Source: Melioribacteraceae bacterium | GTDB taxonomy: Bacteria > Bacteroidota > Ignavibacteria > Ignavibacteriales > Melioribacteraceae | NCBI GenBank assembly: GCA_016927595.1 | Contig: JAFGMI010000048.1 | Coordinates: 1 to 64,000 of the forward strand | DNA: 64,000 nucleotides | Direction of reading: 5' to 3' | Shown: positions 8,818-17,470 of the stretch, in pieces | How positions within the stretch are numbered: position 1 is the first letter of the stretch | How the letters are laid out: each line of letters begins with the position of its first letter | Notes under the pieces: generated by a model | Database searches by the model: none | Seen by the model: the letters and a program-made list of their open reading frames with translations, nothing else | Told to the model about the DNA's origin: nothing | Program-made: the position numbers and the translations under genes

Positions 8818-9582
8818 ATGGATGATAAACAGGAAAATGTCCCGATAATTAAAAAGGTTAAAAAAGGTCATCACGGGCATCACGGTGGTGCGTGGAAGGT
8901 AGCCTACGCCGATTTTGTGACTGCCATGATGGCTTTGTTTATTGTATTGTGGGTTCTGGGTCAGAGTGAAGATATTAAAAAAGCGGTTTCAAACTATTTT
9001 AAGGATCCGACTGGCTATTCGCCATACGGAAAAAATGTTATTTCGGGTTCACCCGGAAGCCCGGTCCCGATGAAAAATATGGATGGCATACCCAAAGGCT
9101 CAAAGGAGAAAGAGAAATTCGAAAAGATGAAGAAAAACATCCAGAAGGAACTCGCCAGGAATAAGGATTATGTTAGTATCTCCGGTAATATAGAATTTGA
9201 GATAGTAACGGAAGGATTGAGGATAGAATTGGTAGAAAGTTCAGATAATGTTTTTTTCGGTATTGGAAGCAGCGAATTGAATTCAACTGCATCCAGGTTG
9301 TTGCATGATATTGGAAATCAGCTTTCAACACTTCCCAATAAAATTGTTGTGGAAGGTCACACGGATTCACGACCGTTTTTATCGGGCGGTGAAAGTTATA
9401 CGAATTTCGAGCTGAGTGCAGACAGGGCTAATTCAGCCCGTAGAGCATTGCTTAGCGGAGGAGTAAAAGTTGAAAATATTGATGAAATAAGGGGATATGC
9501 CGATAAAAGGTTACGAGATCCCGAAAATCCCTATAGTCTTGTTAACAGAAGAATCAGTATAATAATAAAATATCTGGAATAA
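8818..9582 (+). CDS. motB: Flagellar stator protein MotB (second pair)
   Basis: Partner of the MotA encoded 3 bases upstream. The N-terminus has a His-rich stretch (HHGHHGGAWKVAYADFVTAM) leading into the ion-binding helix, which is the H+-type MotB pattern (E. coli has GAWKIAYADFMTAMM). The C-terminal domain is OmpA-like (FFGIGSSELNSTASRLL, VEGHTDSRPF, NRRISIIIKYL). The 254 residues are complete. The genome therefore encodes at least two MotA/MotB stators in one operon. Confidence 0.95.
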   Translation: MDDKQENVPIIKKVKKGHHGHHGGAWKVAYADFVTAMMALFIVLWVLGQSEDIKKAVSNYFKDPTGYSPYGKNVISGSPGSPVPMKNMDGIPKGSKEKEKFEKMKKNIQKELARNKDYVSISGNIEFEIVTEGLRIELVESSDNVFFGIGSSELNSTASRLLHDIGNQLSTLPNKIVVEGHTDSRPFLSGGESYTNFELSADRANSARRALLSGGVKVENIDEIRGYADKRLRDPENPYSLVNRRISIIIKYLE

Positions 9583-9584
9583 AT

Positions 9585-10001
9585 GTGGAAGAGCATATTT
9601 TAATTGTCGAAGATGATCCCTTTCTGAAGGAATTTTACGAATTCATATTCAAAAAAATGAAAACCAGAATCACAATGATTGAAGACGGTTCGGAATTTTT
9701 TGATATATTGGAAAAAGAGAATATCAGTGTGATATTAATGGATGTGAACTTAAAGAATACTACTTATGAGGGAAAGAAAATCGATGGTGTGTTTTTATCG
9801 AGAAAAGTTAAGGAAGATCCTCGATTTAAAGATATCCCGATATTAATCGTTTCAGCCTATTCGCTTGAAAAAGGGAGTAGAAATTTATTTGAAGATAGTC
9901 TCGCTGATGGTTATTTTACTAAACCGATTACGGATATAAATTACTTTCTCAAACAAATACAGAAATTTTCCCGGGTATCATGTCAAAAGATAGAGTCCTG
10001 A
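9585..10001 (+). CDS. Single-domain response regulator (CheY-like)
   Basis: A receiver domain of 138 residues with acidic pocket EDD, phospho-acceptor Asp53 in VILMDVN, Ser at IVSAY and Lys at YFTKPI. No output domain follows, so signalling must be by protein contact, as for CheY. The start is a GTG two bases after the motB stop. The loop after Asp53 is longer than usual (about 10 extra residues before the next helix). Whether it binds the flagellar switch cannot be told from sequence. Confidence 0.88.
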   Translation: MEEHILIVEDDPFLKEFYEFIFKKMKTRITMIEDGSEFFDILEKENISVILMDVNLKNTTYEGKKIDGVFLSRKVKEDPRFKDIPILIVSAYSLEKGSRNLFEDSLADGYFTKPITDINYFLKQIQKFSRVSCQKIES

Positions 10002-10639
10002 TTGTTGAAGACGAGCCTGATACACTTTTTATCTTAACTAAACTTCTGGAAAAAAATAACTACGAAGTTAAAACTGCGAAGAACGGTAAAGAGGCGTTGG
10101 GTGTTGTCGATAGTTTTCAGCCTTACGTTGTGCTGGCTGATTGGACTATGCCCGAGATGGACGGTATTGAACTTTGCAACAGACTTAAAAGCAACGAAAA
10201 ACACAAACTGATATACTATATAATCCTGACCGCAAGGACTTCATTAAGAGACAGGGTAAAAGGGCTGGATATTGGTGCAGATGACTTTTTACTCAAACCT
10301 ACAGAGAATCAGGAACTGCTTGCCAGAATAAGATCCGGTGTCAGAATCTACAAACTTCAGAACGAGCTTAAAAATATTGAACACAGTAAAGCACTGATTG
10401 AAATGGCTTGTACATTGGGTCATAAAATGAACAATCCTTTAAGCAGCTTGATTATGTCTTTAAAAAGTATTCAGGATGACCTGAATCAGGATGTTAAAAA
10501 GCAGTTCGAAGAAGACTTTATGGTTATCGATGAATCCATCAAAAGGATAAAAGATCTCGTCAACAATCTCACAAAACTTCAGAATCCCGAAACGATTGAA
10601 TACTCGGACAACAGCAAAATGCTGAAACTGGAGGACTAG
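9980..10639 (+). CDS. Receiver domain fused to a DHp/HisKA-like domain without kinase ATPase
   Basis: Residues 1-125 are a receiver (VEDEPD, Asp54 in VLADWTMPEMDG, Thr in ILTART, Lys in LLKPT) with the TPxxxxELLARI helix common in PleD/OmpR-like regulators. Residues 130-200 contain His148 in CTLGHKMNNPLSS, which matches the H-box of HisKA domains (HEINNPL type), followed by the second antiparallel helix (IDESIKRIKDLVNNL). There is no N, G1 or G2 box, so it cannot autophosphorylate alone. It could act as a dimeric phosphotransfer protein in the manner of Spo0B/ChpT. It overlaps the upstream receiver gene by 22 bases. Confidence 0.8.
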   Translation: MSKDRVLIVEDEPDTLFILTKLLEKNNYEVKTAKNGKEALGVVDSFQPYVVLADWTMPEMDGIELCNRLKSNEKHKLIYYIILTARTSLRDRVKGLDIGADDFLLKPTENQELLARIRSGVRIYKLQNELKNIEHSKALIEMACTLGHKMNNPLSSLIMSLKSIQDDLNQDVKKQFEEDFMVIDESIKRIKDLVNNLTKLQNPETIEYSDNSKMLKLED

Positions 10640-10731
10640 TTCCTGCAAAATTCCCCATCGGATTCCATTTCTCAAACTTGTTTTAAACTAAAAAATTTTA
10701 GGCAATTTTCGATAATATACCGAGGAATGCC

Positions 10732-11385
10732 ATGCTAGAGAAAATATCAGAAGTACACGTTGACAACAGATTTCGCGAAAACAAGAAAAATTCAGGGAAA
10801 AAATATGCGAAATCGGCTTACCAGACGGAGAAGCAGTTCGATAATGACTCGTTATCGCTTTCGCCTGCTTTCGAAATCGCTGCCAGATTTCATTTGAAAA
10901 TTAAAGATATTACAAAATCTGCCATCGATAAATTTGAAGTGAAATTTGAACTGAATGATTTTTTAATTGATTTCACTGTCGATCTTAAGAATCTTTTTGG
11001 TTCAAATGAACTGGCGGTAAAATTTTCCAGAGCGGTTCATGAGGATAATAATCCCAGGGAGATACTTTTCTGGTTTAAGTACCGACTCGATAAAATTGAA
11101 AAGGATGAAGACCTCATGCTTTCTACCGACTATTTAAGCAGACTGCTGGAGAACGTTCTGGATTTAAGTTCCGTTGCCGAATTGAATATCTATGATGAAT
11201 CATCGCTCAATGCATTAATCGACGGATTAGAATACGGAATTGATTCCGAAATTTATAATCTCAGCAGCGTTACAATAAAATTTATTGAAAAATTATTCGA
11301 TCAAAACATTACTGAAAGGCTTACACCAACGAATGATGAAGAAAGATCTTTTACATTTCAACTTGTCAGGCAATCCAGGCTCTAA
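10732..11385 (+). CDS. Protein of unknown function before a histidine kinase
   Basis: A 217-residue protein I do not recognise. The first 45 residues are basic and probably disordered. The rest alternates acidic helices and short strands (KIKDITKSAIDKFEVKFELN, LIDFTVDLKNLFG, IEKDEDLMLSTDYLSRLLEN). No membrane segment, signal peptide, Cys cluster or catalytic motif is visible. It is preceded by a 92-base gap without clear signals after the flagellar operon, and its 3' end overlaps the following kinase gene, so the two are probably translated together. It may be a partner of that kinase; this is inference from position only. Confidence 0.7.
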   Translation: MLEKISEVHVDNRFRENKKNSGKKYAKSAYQTEKQFDNDSLSLSPAFEIAARFHLKIKDITKSAIDKFEVKFELNDFLIDFTVDLKNLFGSNELAVKFSRAVHEDNNPREILFWFKYRLDKIEKDEDLMLSTDYLSRLLENVLDLSSVAELNIYDESSLNALIDGLEYGIDSEIYNLSSVTIKFIEKLFDQNITERLTPTNDEERSFTFQLVRQSRL

Positions 11386-13219
11386 GAATTATTTAGGGAT
11401 AAATTCTCCCGGCAATCCCGTATTGTTCGACAACAAAATCTGGATAGTCGTTCATGAAGGCGGCAGGGTGTTGTACGCAAATGATAAGTGCAAACGGGTA
11501 CTTAACATTCTTGAAGAAGACAATCTCACAAAATTAAAAACAGAACCCGATCTGGGCTCTCTGCTGGATAATCTTAATAATTACAATTACACAAATTTTA
11601 CCTTCGAGATCTTCGTTGATATAAACGGTTACAGTTCGACTTACCAGGTGGATCTTGAAAGAGTATATATTGAAGGCGAAAAATATTTCGTGCTTATATT
11701 TAATTCGCAGGCAGACAACAGCAGACTTGAGTCCAGAATTTCTACTCTGCATAATGCGCTCGAACACGGACAGATACCCGTAATTATAACCAACGAAAAA
11801 GGAAGAATAGTATACGCTACTAGAAGTTTTGAAAATTTATTAGGTCTGGAACTGGATGTAATATACAACAACCATCTTTCATCCGTTTTTTCATGGTATC
11901 TCGACAACAGGGATATTGCGGAAATTCAAGCGGCTGTAATTCAAAGGAAAAAATGGTCGACGAATATATTTATAAAGGGAAAAGCAGATGAAACCCTTGT
12001 TTACGATCTGGTTCTTAATCCCGTAAAGGAAGAAGGGGACAGTCTTTACAGCTTTATACTTACTGCACATGATGTGAGTTATTATCACCAAAAAAACTTA
12101 ATTATTAAAAAATCGGAAGCAAAACTCAGATCAATTATAAATAATATTTCTGATCTGCTGCTGATATTCCGGAAGGCTGATGATGGTTTTATTATCGAAG
12201 GCGCAAACAACGGATTTAAACAGGAATTCGGTCCGAATCTGGATAACACAAATAGTACTATAACTAAAAAAATTATAGATCCGGAATTCTCCGGTAAACT
12301 GATAAACTCATGCGAGTTAATGCACAGGAATAAACTTGAAGTATTTGATTTCGATTACGTAAAGGATGATGAGACGTATTATGCCGCTAAATTGTCGTAT
12401 CATCATGATCCTAACCACAATGACTATTTATATATACTTGTTTTAAGAGATATTACCGAAAGTATAAAACAAGAAAAACAGATAAAAGAAGCTTATAAAA
12501 GAGAACACCAGCTGAATAAGCTGAAGACGACTTTTATGCAGAACATGTCGCACGAACTGCGGACGCCTGCTACTGCTATACATGGTTATAATGAAATTAT
12601 TGCCGATTGCCTGGCAAGTAATGATTACGAAGCGATTCAGGAATTATCGCGAAGCCTCGGTAATGTTGTAAGTCGCTTAATAAATCTTTTTACAAAAATA
12701 TTGGAAATATCTGAGATCGAATCGAATGAAGTTGAGATGAATATTGTAAGGCAGAACTGTAATAAAATACTAAGTTCGGTTTATGAAAAATCCCTGCAAA
12801 ATGCCGAAAAGAAAAAAATTGAGCTTACGTTGAAGTTATCTGAATCCCACAACCTTATAGAAATCGATTGGTATAAATTTGAGAAGGTGATAACCTATCT
12901 TGTTGATAATTCAATTAAGTATACCGATTATGGTAAAGTTGTAATTGCTTCGAGAAAAGAAGGTGACAGAATAATAGTTTCTGTATCAGATACCGGTATC
13001 GGAATGCATCAAACAACAGTGAACTGGTTGCTTGAATCGTTTGTCCAGGAAGACGAAGACGGACTGACAAGGGAGTATGAAGGAACCGGTCTCGGTCTTA
13101 CTATAGCTTATAAGTACACAAAGCTGATGGGCGGCGATATGAAGATTACCAGCGAGAAAAATGTCGGGACAGTAATTGACATATCTTTCCCGATAGTCCA
13201 AAAACCACTGGGGTGGTAG
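11333..13219 (+). CDS. Cytoplasmic PAS-domain sensor histidine kinase
   Basis: No membrane helix is evident, so it is a soluble sensor. Three PAS-like regions can be traced: one around WIVVHEGGRVLYANDKC, one at VIITNEKGRIVYATRSFENL, and one starting SEAKLRSIINNISDLLLIF. The HisKA domain has His407 in MSHELRTPATAIHGY. The ATPase domain has N box VDNSIKYT, G1 SDTGIGM and G2 YEGTGLGLTIAYK. No receiver domain follows. Starts possible are the paired ATGs at 11333/11336 or a TTG at 11285; the ATG is preferred although its ribosome-binding site (GAAAGG) is rather far away. It overlaps the upstream gene by 53 bases and meets a kinase on the opposite strand tail to tail. Confidence 0.9.
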   Translation: MMKKDLLHFNLSGNPGSKNYLGINSPGNPVLFDNKIWIVVHEGGRVLYANDKCKRVLNILEEDNLTKLKTEPDLGSLLDNLNNYNYTNFTFEIFVDINGYSSTYQVDLERVYIEGEKYFVLIFNSQADNSRLESRISTLHNALEHGQIPVIITNEKGRIVYATRSFENLLGLELDVIYNNHLSSVFSWYLDNRDIAEIQAAVIQRKKWSTNIFIKGKADETLVYDLVLNPVKEEGDSLYSFILTAHDVSYYHQKNLIIKKSEAKLRSIINNISDLLLIFRKADDGFIIEGANNGFKQEFGPNLDNTNSTITKKIIDPEFSGKLINSCELMHRNKLEVFDFDYVKDDETYYAAKLSYHHDPNHNDYLYILVLRDITESIKQEKQIKEAYKREHQLNKLKTTFMQNMSHELRTPATAIHGYNEIIADCLASNDYEAIQELSRSLGNVVSRLINLFTKILEISEIESNEVEMNIVRQNCNKILSSVYEKSLQNAEKKKIELTLKLSESHNLIEIDWYKFEKVITYLVDNSIKYTDYGKVVIASRKEGDRIIVSVSDTGIGMHQTTVNWLLESFVQEDEDGLTREYEGTGLGLTIAYKYTKLMGGDMKITSEKNVGTVIDISFPIVQKPLGW

Positions 13220-13223
13220 AATA

Positions 13224-14753
13224 CTAACGATTCATGGCACGATTACCGGTATTGCGTTTGTCCGATGAGATTACAGTTTCGTTGAAAACAAGAGTTACTT
13301 TGGTTCCGTTTTCTTTGCTGCTTTCAATCCGCAAATCAATATTATTTATGTCGCAATATTTTTTAGTGAGAGCTAATCCCAGTCCGTTCCCCTCGTATTT
13401 TCTGTTTACACCTTCATCTTCCTGTGTGAAAGGTATAAAAACACGTTGTATGTATTCCCGGCTCATCCCTATGCCTGTATCTGCAAATTCGATAACAAGT
13501 TTATTTTGAATATCCGAGTATAGTCTTACCTCAATACTTCCGCATGTTGTGAATTTAACGGCGTTGTCTAAAATATTCAGTAAAATCTGCCTGAGCATAT
13601 ATTCATCACAATTAACCAATAAATTTTCTGTTTCCCGCATGTAACGAAATTCAATACCCTTTGACAAAGCATACTGTCGGTATTTCATAAATACTTCATT
13701 AAAAACATCAGTAAAAATATTCAGCTCCCTTGGTATAAAATCGTATGAATCCGTCATTACCTCCGACATATCAAGAATCATATTGATTGTTCGGATAATT
13801 CTTTCGCCTCCTCTGTTAATAACTTCGAATCCTGTAATATACTCGGGATCCAGTTTATCCTTAACCTCTTCCTTTATCAGATTCGCAAAACTCAGTATTG
13901 CATTTATCGGAGTTCTTATCTCATGCGACATTTGTGCAAAGAACATAGATTTAAGCCTGGCGTTTCTGTTATTAGCATCCTTTAATTTATTCTGCAGTCT
14001 TATTTCTTCATGCCTGTTTATAAATTCGAATATCCACCAGCCGGTATTCTTAAGCTTTGTTATTATTATATCCGCAAAGCAAATTTGAATAGATTTTGTG
14101 AGGATTCTTGATTTGGAAACTACCACACTTCTTTGTTCACTGCGCAGAATCAGTTTGATATCATCAAATCCTTCGATGTTGAGAATATTTTCGAGCAGTT
14201 CATCTCTTAATTTGATTCCGGTCTTTAGTTGGAAATATTCCGCAAAACTTTCATTATAATCGATTAGTTTGATTGACCCGTCTATCACACACCTGGGTAT
14301 CGTGGAATTCATTACGTAATATAAATCCAATGGTTCGTATTCTCCTGCAGGATGATTTTTTTGCAGACTGAAATAATTGGTAAATTCGATTGAAAATAAT
14401 TTAAATGCCTTTAAATCGACCCGTTTTATACTACAATCAATTGTCTCATTATGAAAATGTTGATGTCTCAAATGAAGTTTGAGTTCATTGGTATTTGATT
14501 CGCCGGATAAGAAGTTTATCAGATTATTAAGTTCGGCGATATTGTCCCGATGAAACGATATAAGAAGTTTCTGAATGTTAAACTCCGAACAGTCGTTAGG
14601 CGATAACTTCAAAAATTTTAAAGCTGCCTCATTTACGAATAAAAGCGCATTTTCTCTGAAGAGAATCAGCGGATAGTCCTCTGAATTGAATAATAATACA
14701 ATGGAAATTAGGTCTTCATTACCAATGTTTGGAGCACAATAATATTTTTCCAT
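13224..14753 (-). CDS. Cytoplasmic PAS-domain sensor histidine kinase
   Basis: A 509-residue kinase without a membrane segment. The N-terminal half has two weak PAS-like units (LILFRENALLFVNEAALKFL and PRCVIDGSIKLIDYNESFAE). HisKA carries His277 in AQMSHEIRTPINAILSF, and the ATPase domain has N box LDNAVKFT, G1 FADTGIGMS and G2 GNGLGLALTKKYC. It is convergent with the kinase ending at 13219, only 4 bases away, and the QEDEGVNRKYEGNGLGL segment is close to the equivalent in that neighbour (QEDEDGLTREYEGTGLGL), so the pair may be paralogues. Its cognate regulator is not identifiable; receivers at 7235-10639 are candidates. Confidence 0.9.
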   Translation of the reverse strand: MEKYYCAPNIGNEDLISIVLLFNSEDYPLILFRENALLFVNEAALKFLKLSPNDCSEFNIQKLLISFHRDNIAELNNLINFLSGESNTNELKLHLRHQHFHNETIDCSIKRVDLKAFKLFSIEFTNYFSLQKNHPAGEYEPLDLYYVMNSTIPRCVIDGSIKLIDYNESFAEYFQLKTGIKLRDELLENILNIEGFDDIKLILRSEQRSVVVSKSRILTKSIQICFADIIITKLKNTGWWIFEFINRHEEIRLQNKLKDANNRNARLKSMFFAQMSHEIRTPINAILSFANLIKEEVKDKLDPEYITGFEVINRGGERIIRTINMILDMSEVMTDSYDFIPRELNIFTDVFNEVFMKYRQYALSKGIEFRYMRETENLLVNCDEYMLRQILLNILDNAVKFTTCGSIEVRLYSDIQNKLVIEFADTGIGMSREYIQRVFIPFTQEDEGVNRKYEGNGLGLALTKKYCDINNIDLRIESSKENGTKVTLVFNETVISSDKRNTGNRAMNR

Positions 14754-14833
14754 TTATAGATTTGATTTTTAGTTAAGGAATTTTTATCCCTCACTGGTCG
14801 CTGATATGAATAAAACAACAATTACCGTGCCAT

Positions 14834-14856
14834 TAATATTTCAAGTTGAAATATTA
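14834..14856. promoter_or_regulatory. Perfect 23-base palindrome upstream of a kinase gene
   Basis: TAATATTTCAA and its exact complement TTGAAATATTA flank a single central G. It lies about 80 bases upstream of the minus-strand kinase start at 14753, inside a 213-base gap that otherwise shows no gene. The short centre makes a transcription terminator unlikely and an operator for a dimeric regulator more likely. No similar site was seen elsewhere in the window. Confidence 0.5.
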
Positions 14857-14902
14857 TTAAATAAATTCAGTTCAATTCATGAAGCTAGCTTAAAGCCCAA
14901 CT

Positions 14903-14936
14903 ACCTGATTGGGAGAAGTTAAAAATGTAATCAGGT
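14903..14936. repeat. Inverted repeat ACCTGATT/AATCAGGT
   Basis: Two 8-9 base arms (TACCTGATT and AATCAGGT) separated by about 18 bases, located just beyond the 3' end of the minus-strand kinase that stops at 14967. It could be part of a transcript end for that kinase, but there is no T-run after it on either strand, so the terminator role is doubtful. Confidence 0.35.
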
Positions 14937-14966
14937 TATGCGGTGTTTTCAATTATAATCAGGATA

Positions 14967-16559
14967 TTAAGGATTACAAGGGAGTGAAAATGTGAAACGA
15001 CTTCCTTCACCCGGCTTACTTTCTACTTTAATGTTACCGTTATTTTTCTGTACGAATTCATTACATAGAATTAAACCGAGTCCGGTTCCCGTCTCGTTAT
15101 TCGTACCTGCTTTTGATCTGAAATTTTCTATGTTGAAAAGATTGTTCATATCAGACTCATCAATTCCAATTCCGTTATCTTCAACAGAAATTTCCACGAA
15201 ATTGTTTTTCGCCTCTCCAGAAATGATTATTCTGCCCGACTCAGAAGTAAACTTAATTGCATTGGTTATTAAATTTCTTAATATAGTTTTAACCATGTCC
15301 TTATCGGCGTATACGGTAAGTTCAGAGTTGATATCTTTTGAAACCCTTATTTTTTTTGAGTCTGAACTGCTCGTTGTTAACGATAGTACTTCATCAACTA
15401 CCTCGTTGATGTAAAAATTAACCTGTTCGATCTGCAGCTTGCCGGACTGAGATCTTGACCACTGAAGTAAATTCTCAAGAAGCTGATAAGAATTTTTGGA
15501 TGTATTTCTGATTTGTGTAAGATATTCTATATGTTCCTGCGCATTCATTTCGTTATAATCTTCCATTAATGCTTCCGTATACCCAAGCAGCGTTATAAAG
15601 GGATTCTTCAGATCATGGGCTATAATCGAGAAGAATCTGTCCTTATTATAATTGGTGCGCTGCAATTCATCCATATAAGCAGCAAGTTTTTCTTCCGCGA
15701 CTTTTCTGTCCTGAATATCTACCAGCCCACCGACAAGCCCGACAATGCTGCCGTCGTAGTTTAAGAAACTCGCCTGGTAGCAGATAGCATCATAAAAACT
15801 ATTATCCTTTACCGGAATGGATACATCAAACTGCTGAACAACATTACTGTTAAATAGTTCTTTGTCCTTTTCAGCGAAAAACTCAGCCAGTTCTTTGGGA
15901 AAAATATCCGATGCGTTCCTGCCGATCAGTTCTTGTCGTTCAATACCAACCAGCTCTACAAAAGCTTCGTTGCATCCCTGATAGCAGCCGGAAGTATCTT
16001 TATAATAAATCGGGGTGGGGAGGGTGTTTATCAACACTTCAAGAAAGTTGATATTATTCTGCAGTGCAAATTCAGTTTCTTTTTGTTTGGTTATATCCGA
16101 TGAAATGCCCAGGATGCTGTTTATTTCGCTTTCCTTATTAAACAGGGGAATCAATGAATTAATTGCATAAGTTTTAGTGCCGTCAAGCCAGGTTTCTTCA
16201 GTCTCAAAATCAATAATCGGCTTGCCTGATTTGATAGTCTGGTTCTCTTTTCTGTGAATATCGTTGGAGTATTCTTCTGAATAAAATGATGAATCGCCTG
16301 ATCCGATTAAATGATCCGGGTCTGAAAGACCGAATTTTTTTGCGAGAGATTTACTTGCTCCTGTATAAACACCGTTTTTATCCTTTAGATATACTGCCTG
16401 AGGGATATTGTTGAGGATGATACTCAAAAGGTATTCCTTGTACTCAAGTATCCTGACTTTTTCAATCAGATTTTCGTATTTAGATTGCAGATTCTCGAGC
16501 TCATTTTGAAGCTCTTGAACAGACTTATTGTTTTTTTTACTCATTCTCGGAGAAGCCAT
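14967..16559 (-). CDS. Cytoplasmic PAS-PAS sensor histidine kinase
   Basis: A 530-residue soluble kinase. Residues 10-45 form a coiled coil (SVQELQNELENLQSKYENLI). Two PAS domains follow: one from about 45 to 160 (IPQAVYLKDKNGVYTGASKS, ending in GISSDITKQK) and one from about 165 to 290 (LPTPIYYKDTSGCYQGCNEA, ending in GGLVDIQDRK). HisKA has His315 in IIAHDLKNPFITLLG, and the ATPase domain has N box ITNAIKFT, G1 VEDNGIGID and G2 GTGLGLILCNEF. It is divergent from cheW across a 189-base gap. The HDLKNP H-box type is common in Bacteroidota kinases. The input signal is unknown. Confidence 0.91.
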   Translation of the reverse strand: MASPRMSKKNNKSVQELQNELENLQSKYENLIEKVRILEYKEYLLSIILNNIPQAVYLKDKNGVYTGASKSLAKKFGLSDPDHLIGSGDSSFYSEEYSNDIHRKENQTIKSGKPIIDFETEETWLDGTKTYAINSLIPLFNKESEINSILGISSDITKQKETEFALQNNINFLEVLINTLPTPIYYKDTSGCYQGCNEAFVELVGIERQELIGRNASDIFPKELAEFFAEKDKELFNSNVVQQFDVSIPVKDNSFYDAICYQASFLNYDGSIVGLVGGLVDIQDRKVAEEKLAAYMDELQRTNYNKDRFFSIIAHDLKNPFITLLGYTEALMEDYNEMNAQEHIEYLTQIRNTSKNSYQLLENLLQWSRSQSGKLQIEQVNFYINEVVDEVLSLTTSSSDSKKIRVSKDINSELTVYADKDMVKTILRNLITNAIKFTSESGRIIISGEAKNNFVEISVEDNGIGIDESDMNNLFNIENFRSKAGTNNETGTGLGLILCNEFVQKNNGNIKVESKPGEGSRFTFSLPCNP

Positions 16560-16748
16560 TTAAAGTCTGGAAAACCTTTTCACTACATATAATATGCAAA
16601 TATAATATATTTCAAGCATATTTAAGCGATTTCATACATTGTTGCCTGATCTTTTCTCCTTAAAAAAACTAAAGTTTTTATACTCCTGTCCGATAATAAG
16701 GTAAGAATATTTAAATGACAATAAGTATTAATATATCCGGGAATAGAG

Positions 16749-17234
16749 ATGGAAAATGATCAAAACTTAAAAGTAGACCATGAAGAAATTTTACAGCTGG
16801 TAAGCTTTAAAATTGGCGGTGAAGAATTCGGCGTCGATATCCTGAAAGTACAGGAAATCAACAGGATGCTCCAAATTACTAAAGTTCCCAACACAAGCAG
16901 TTTTATTGAGGGTGTTATTAATTTGAGAGGCAAAGTAATACCGGTTGTTGATCTTCGTACGAAATTCGGATTTTCAAAGATCGAACACGATAAAAATACA
17001 AGAATTGTTGTTGTTGAGTTAATCAGCAAGACCGTAGGTTTTATAGTTGATGAAGTCAGCGAAGTTCTTAGAATTCCCAAGGGAATTACGGAAGCTCCGC
17101 CTGAGATGATTTCGGGAATAAATTCGGATTTTATAACTGCCGTAGGTAAACTTGAAGACAGATTAATTATTCTGCTCGATCTTGAAAAAACCCTCTCAAC
17201 CGAAGTTGCACAAGAATTAGAAACTATTTCATAA
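16749..17234 (+). CDS. cheW: Chemotaxis coupling protein CheW
   Basis: Adaptor linking chemoreceptors to the CheA kinase. The 161 residues have the CheW fold landmarks: LVSFKIGGEEFGVDILKVQE, then the receptor-contact region with KVPNTSSFIEGVINLRGKVI, and FGFSKIEHDKNTRIVVVE. No cheA, methyl-accepting protein or other chemotaxis gene is in the window, so it is a solitary unit here, followed by its own terminator. It is preceded by about 190 bases holding the divergent promoters of this gene and of the kinase at 14967; I see no distinct motif there. Confidence 0.95.
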   Translation: MENDQNLKVDHEEILQLVSFKIGGEEFGVDILKVQEINRMLQITKVPNTSSFIEGVINLRGKVIPVVDLRTKFGFSKIEHDKNTRIVVVELISKTVGFIVDEVSEVLRIPKGITEAPPEMISGINSDFITAVGKLEDRLIILLDLEKTLSTEVAQELETIS

Positions 17235-17264
17235 AATACCCCTTACCTCAAAAAAATACCTAAA

Positions 17265-17302
17265 CGGGCTTATCGAAGTTTTTTGATAAGCCCGCCTCTT
17301 TT
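17265..17302 (+). terminator. Rho-independent terminator after cheW
   Basis: A perfect 10-bp stem, CGGGCTTATC with GATAAGCCCG, around a 10-base loop, followed by CCTCTTTTT. It lies 30 bases after the cheW stop codon and is the clearest terminator in the first third of the window. Confidence 0.88.
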
Positions 17303-17321
17303 TAAATTGCCCATAAATTGT

Positions 17322-17341
17322 AAACCGTTTTAAACTGGTTT
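17322..17341. promoter_or_regulatory. Interrupted palindrome AAACC-N2-TTTAAA-N2-GGTTT
   Basis: A 20-base element in which 16 positions obey dyad symmetry. It sits between the cheW terminator and the lipoprotein gene, about 130 bases upstream of the latter. It could be an operator; no second copy was found in the window, so support is limited. Confidence 0.35.
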
Positions 17342-17470
17342 GGCTTTATATATGTCTAATCTTTAGTTTATTATCCGCCAGTTATAACAGGCATATTAAA
17401 TTATAATGAATATTTTATTTAGTAATTTCGCTCGGATTTTAATTTATTAATATCCTTAACCGGAGAAATA

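Noticed and set aside
11641-11907. Minus-strand frames inside the kinase at 11333 and plus-strand frames inside the kinases at 13224 and 14967
   Set aside because: All are antisense shadows of well-supported kinase genes without domain signals or ribosome-binding sites.
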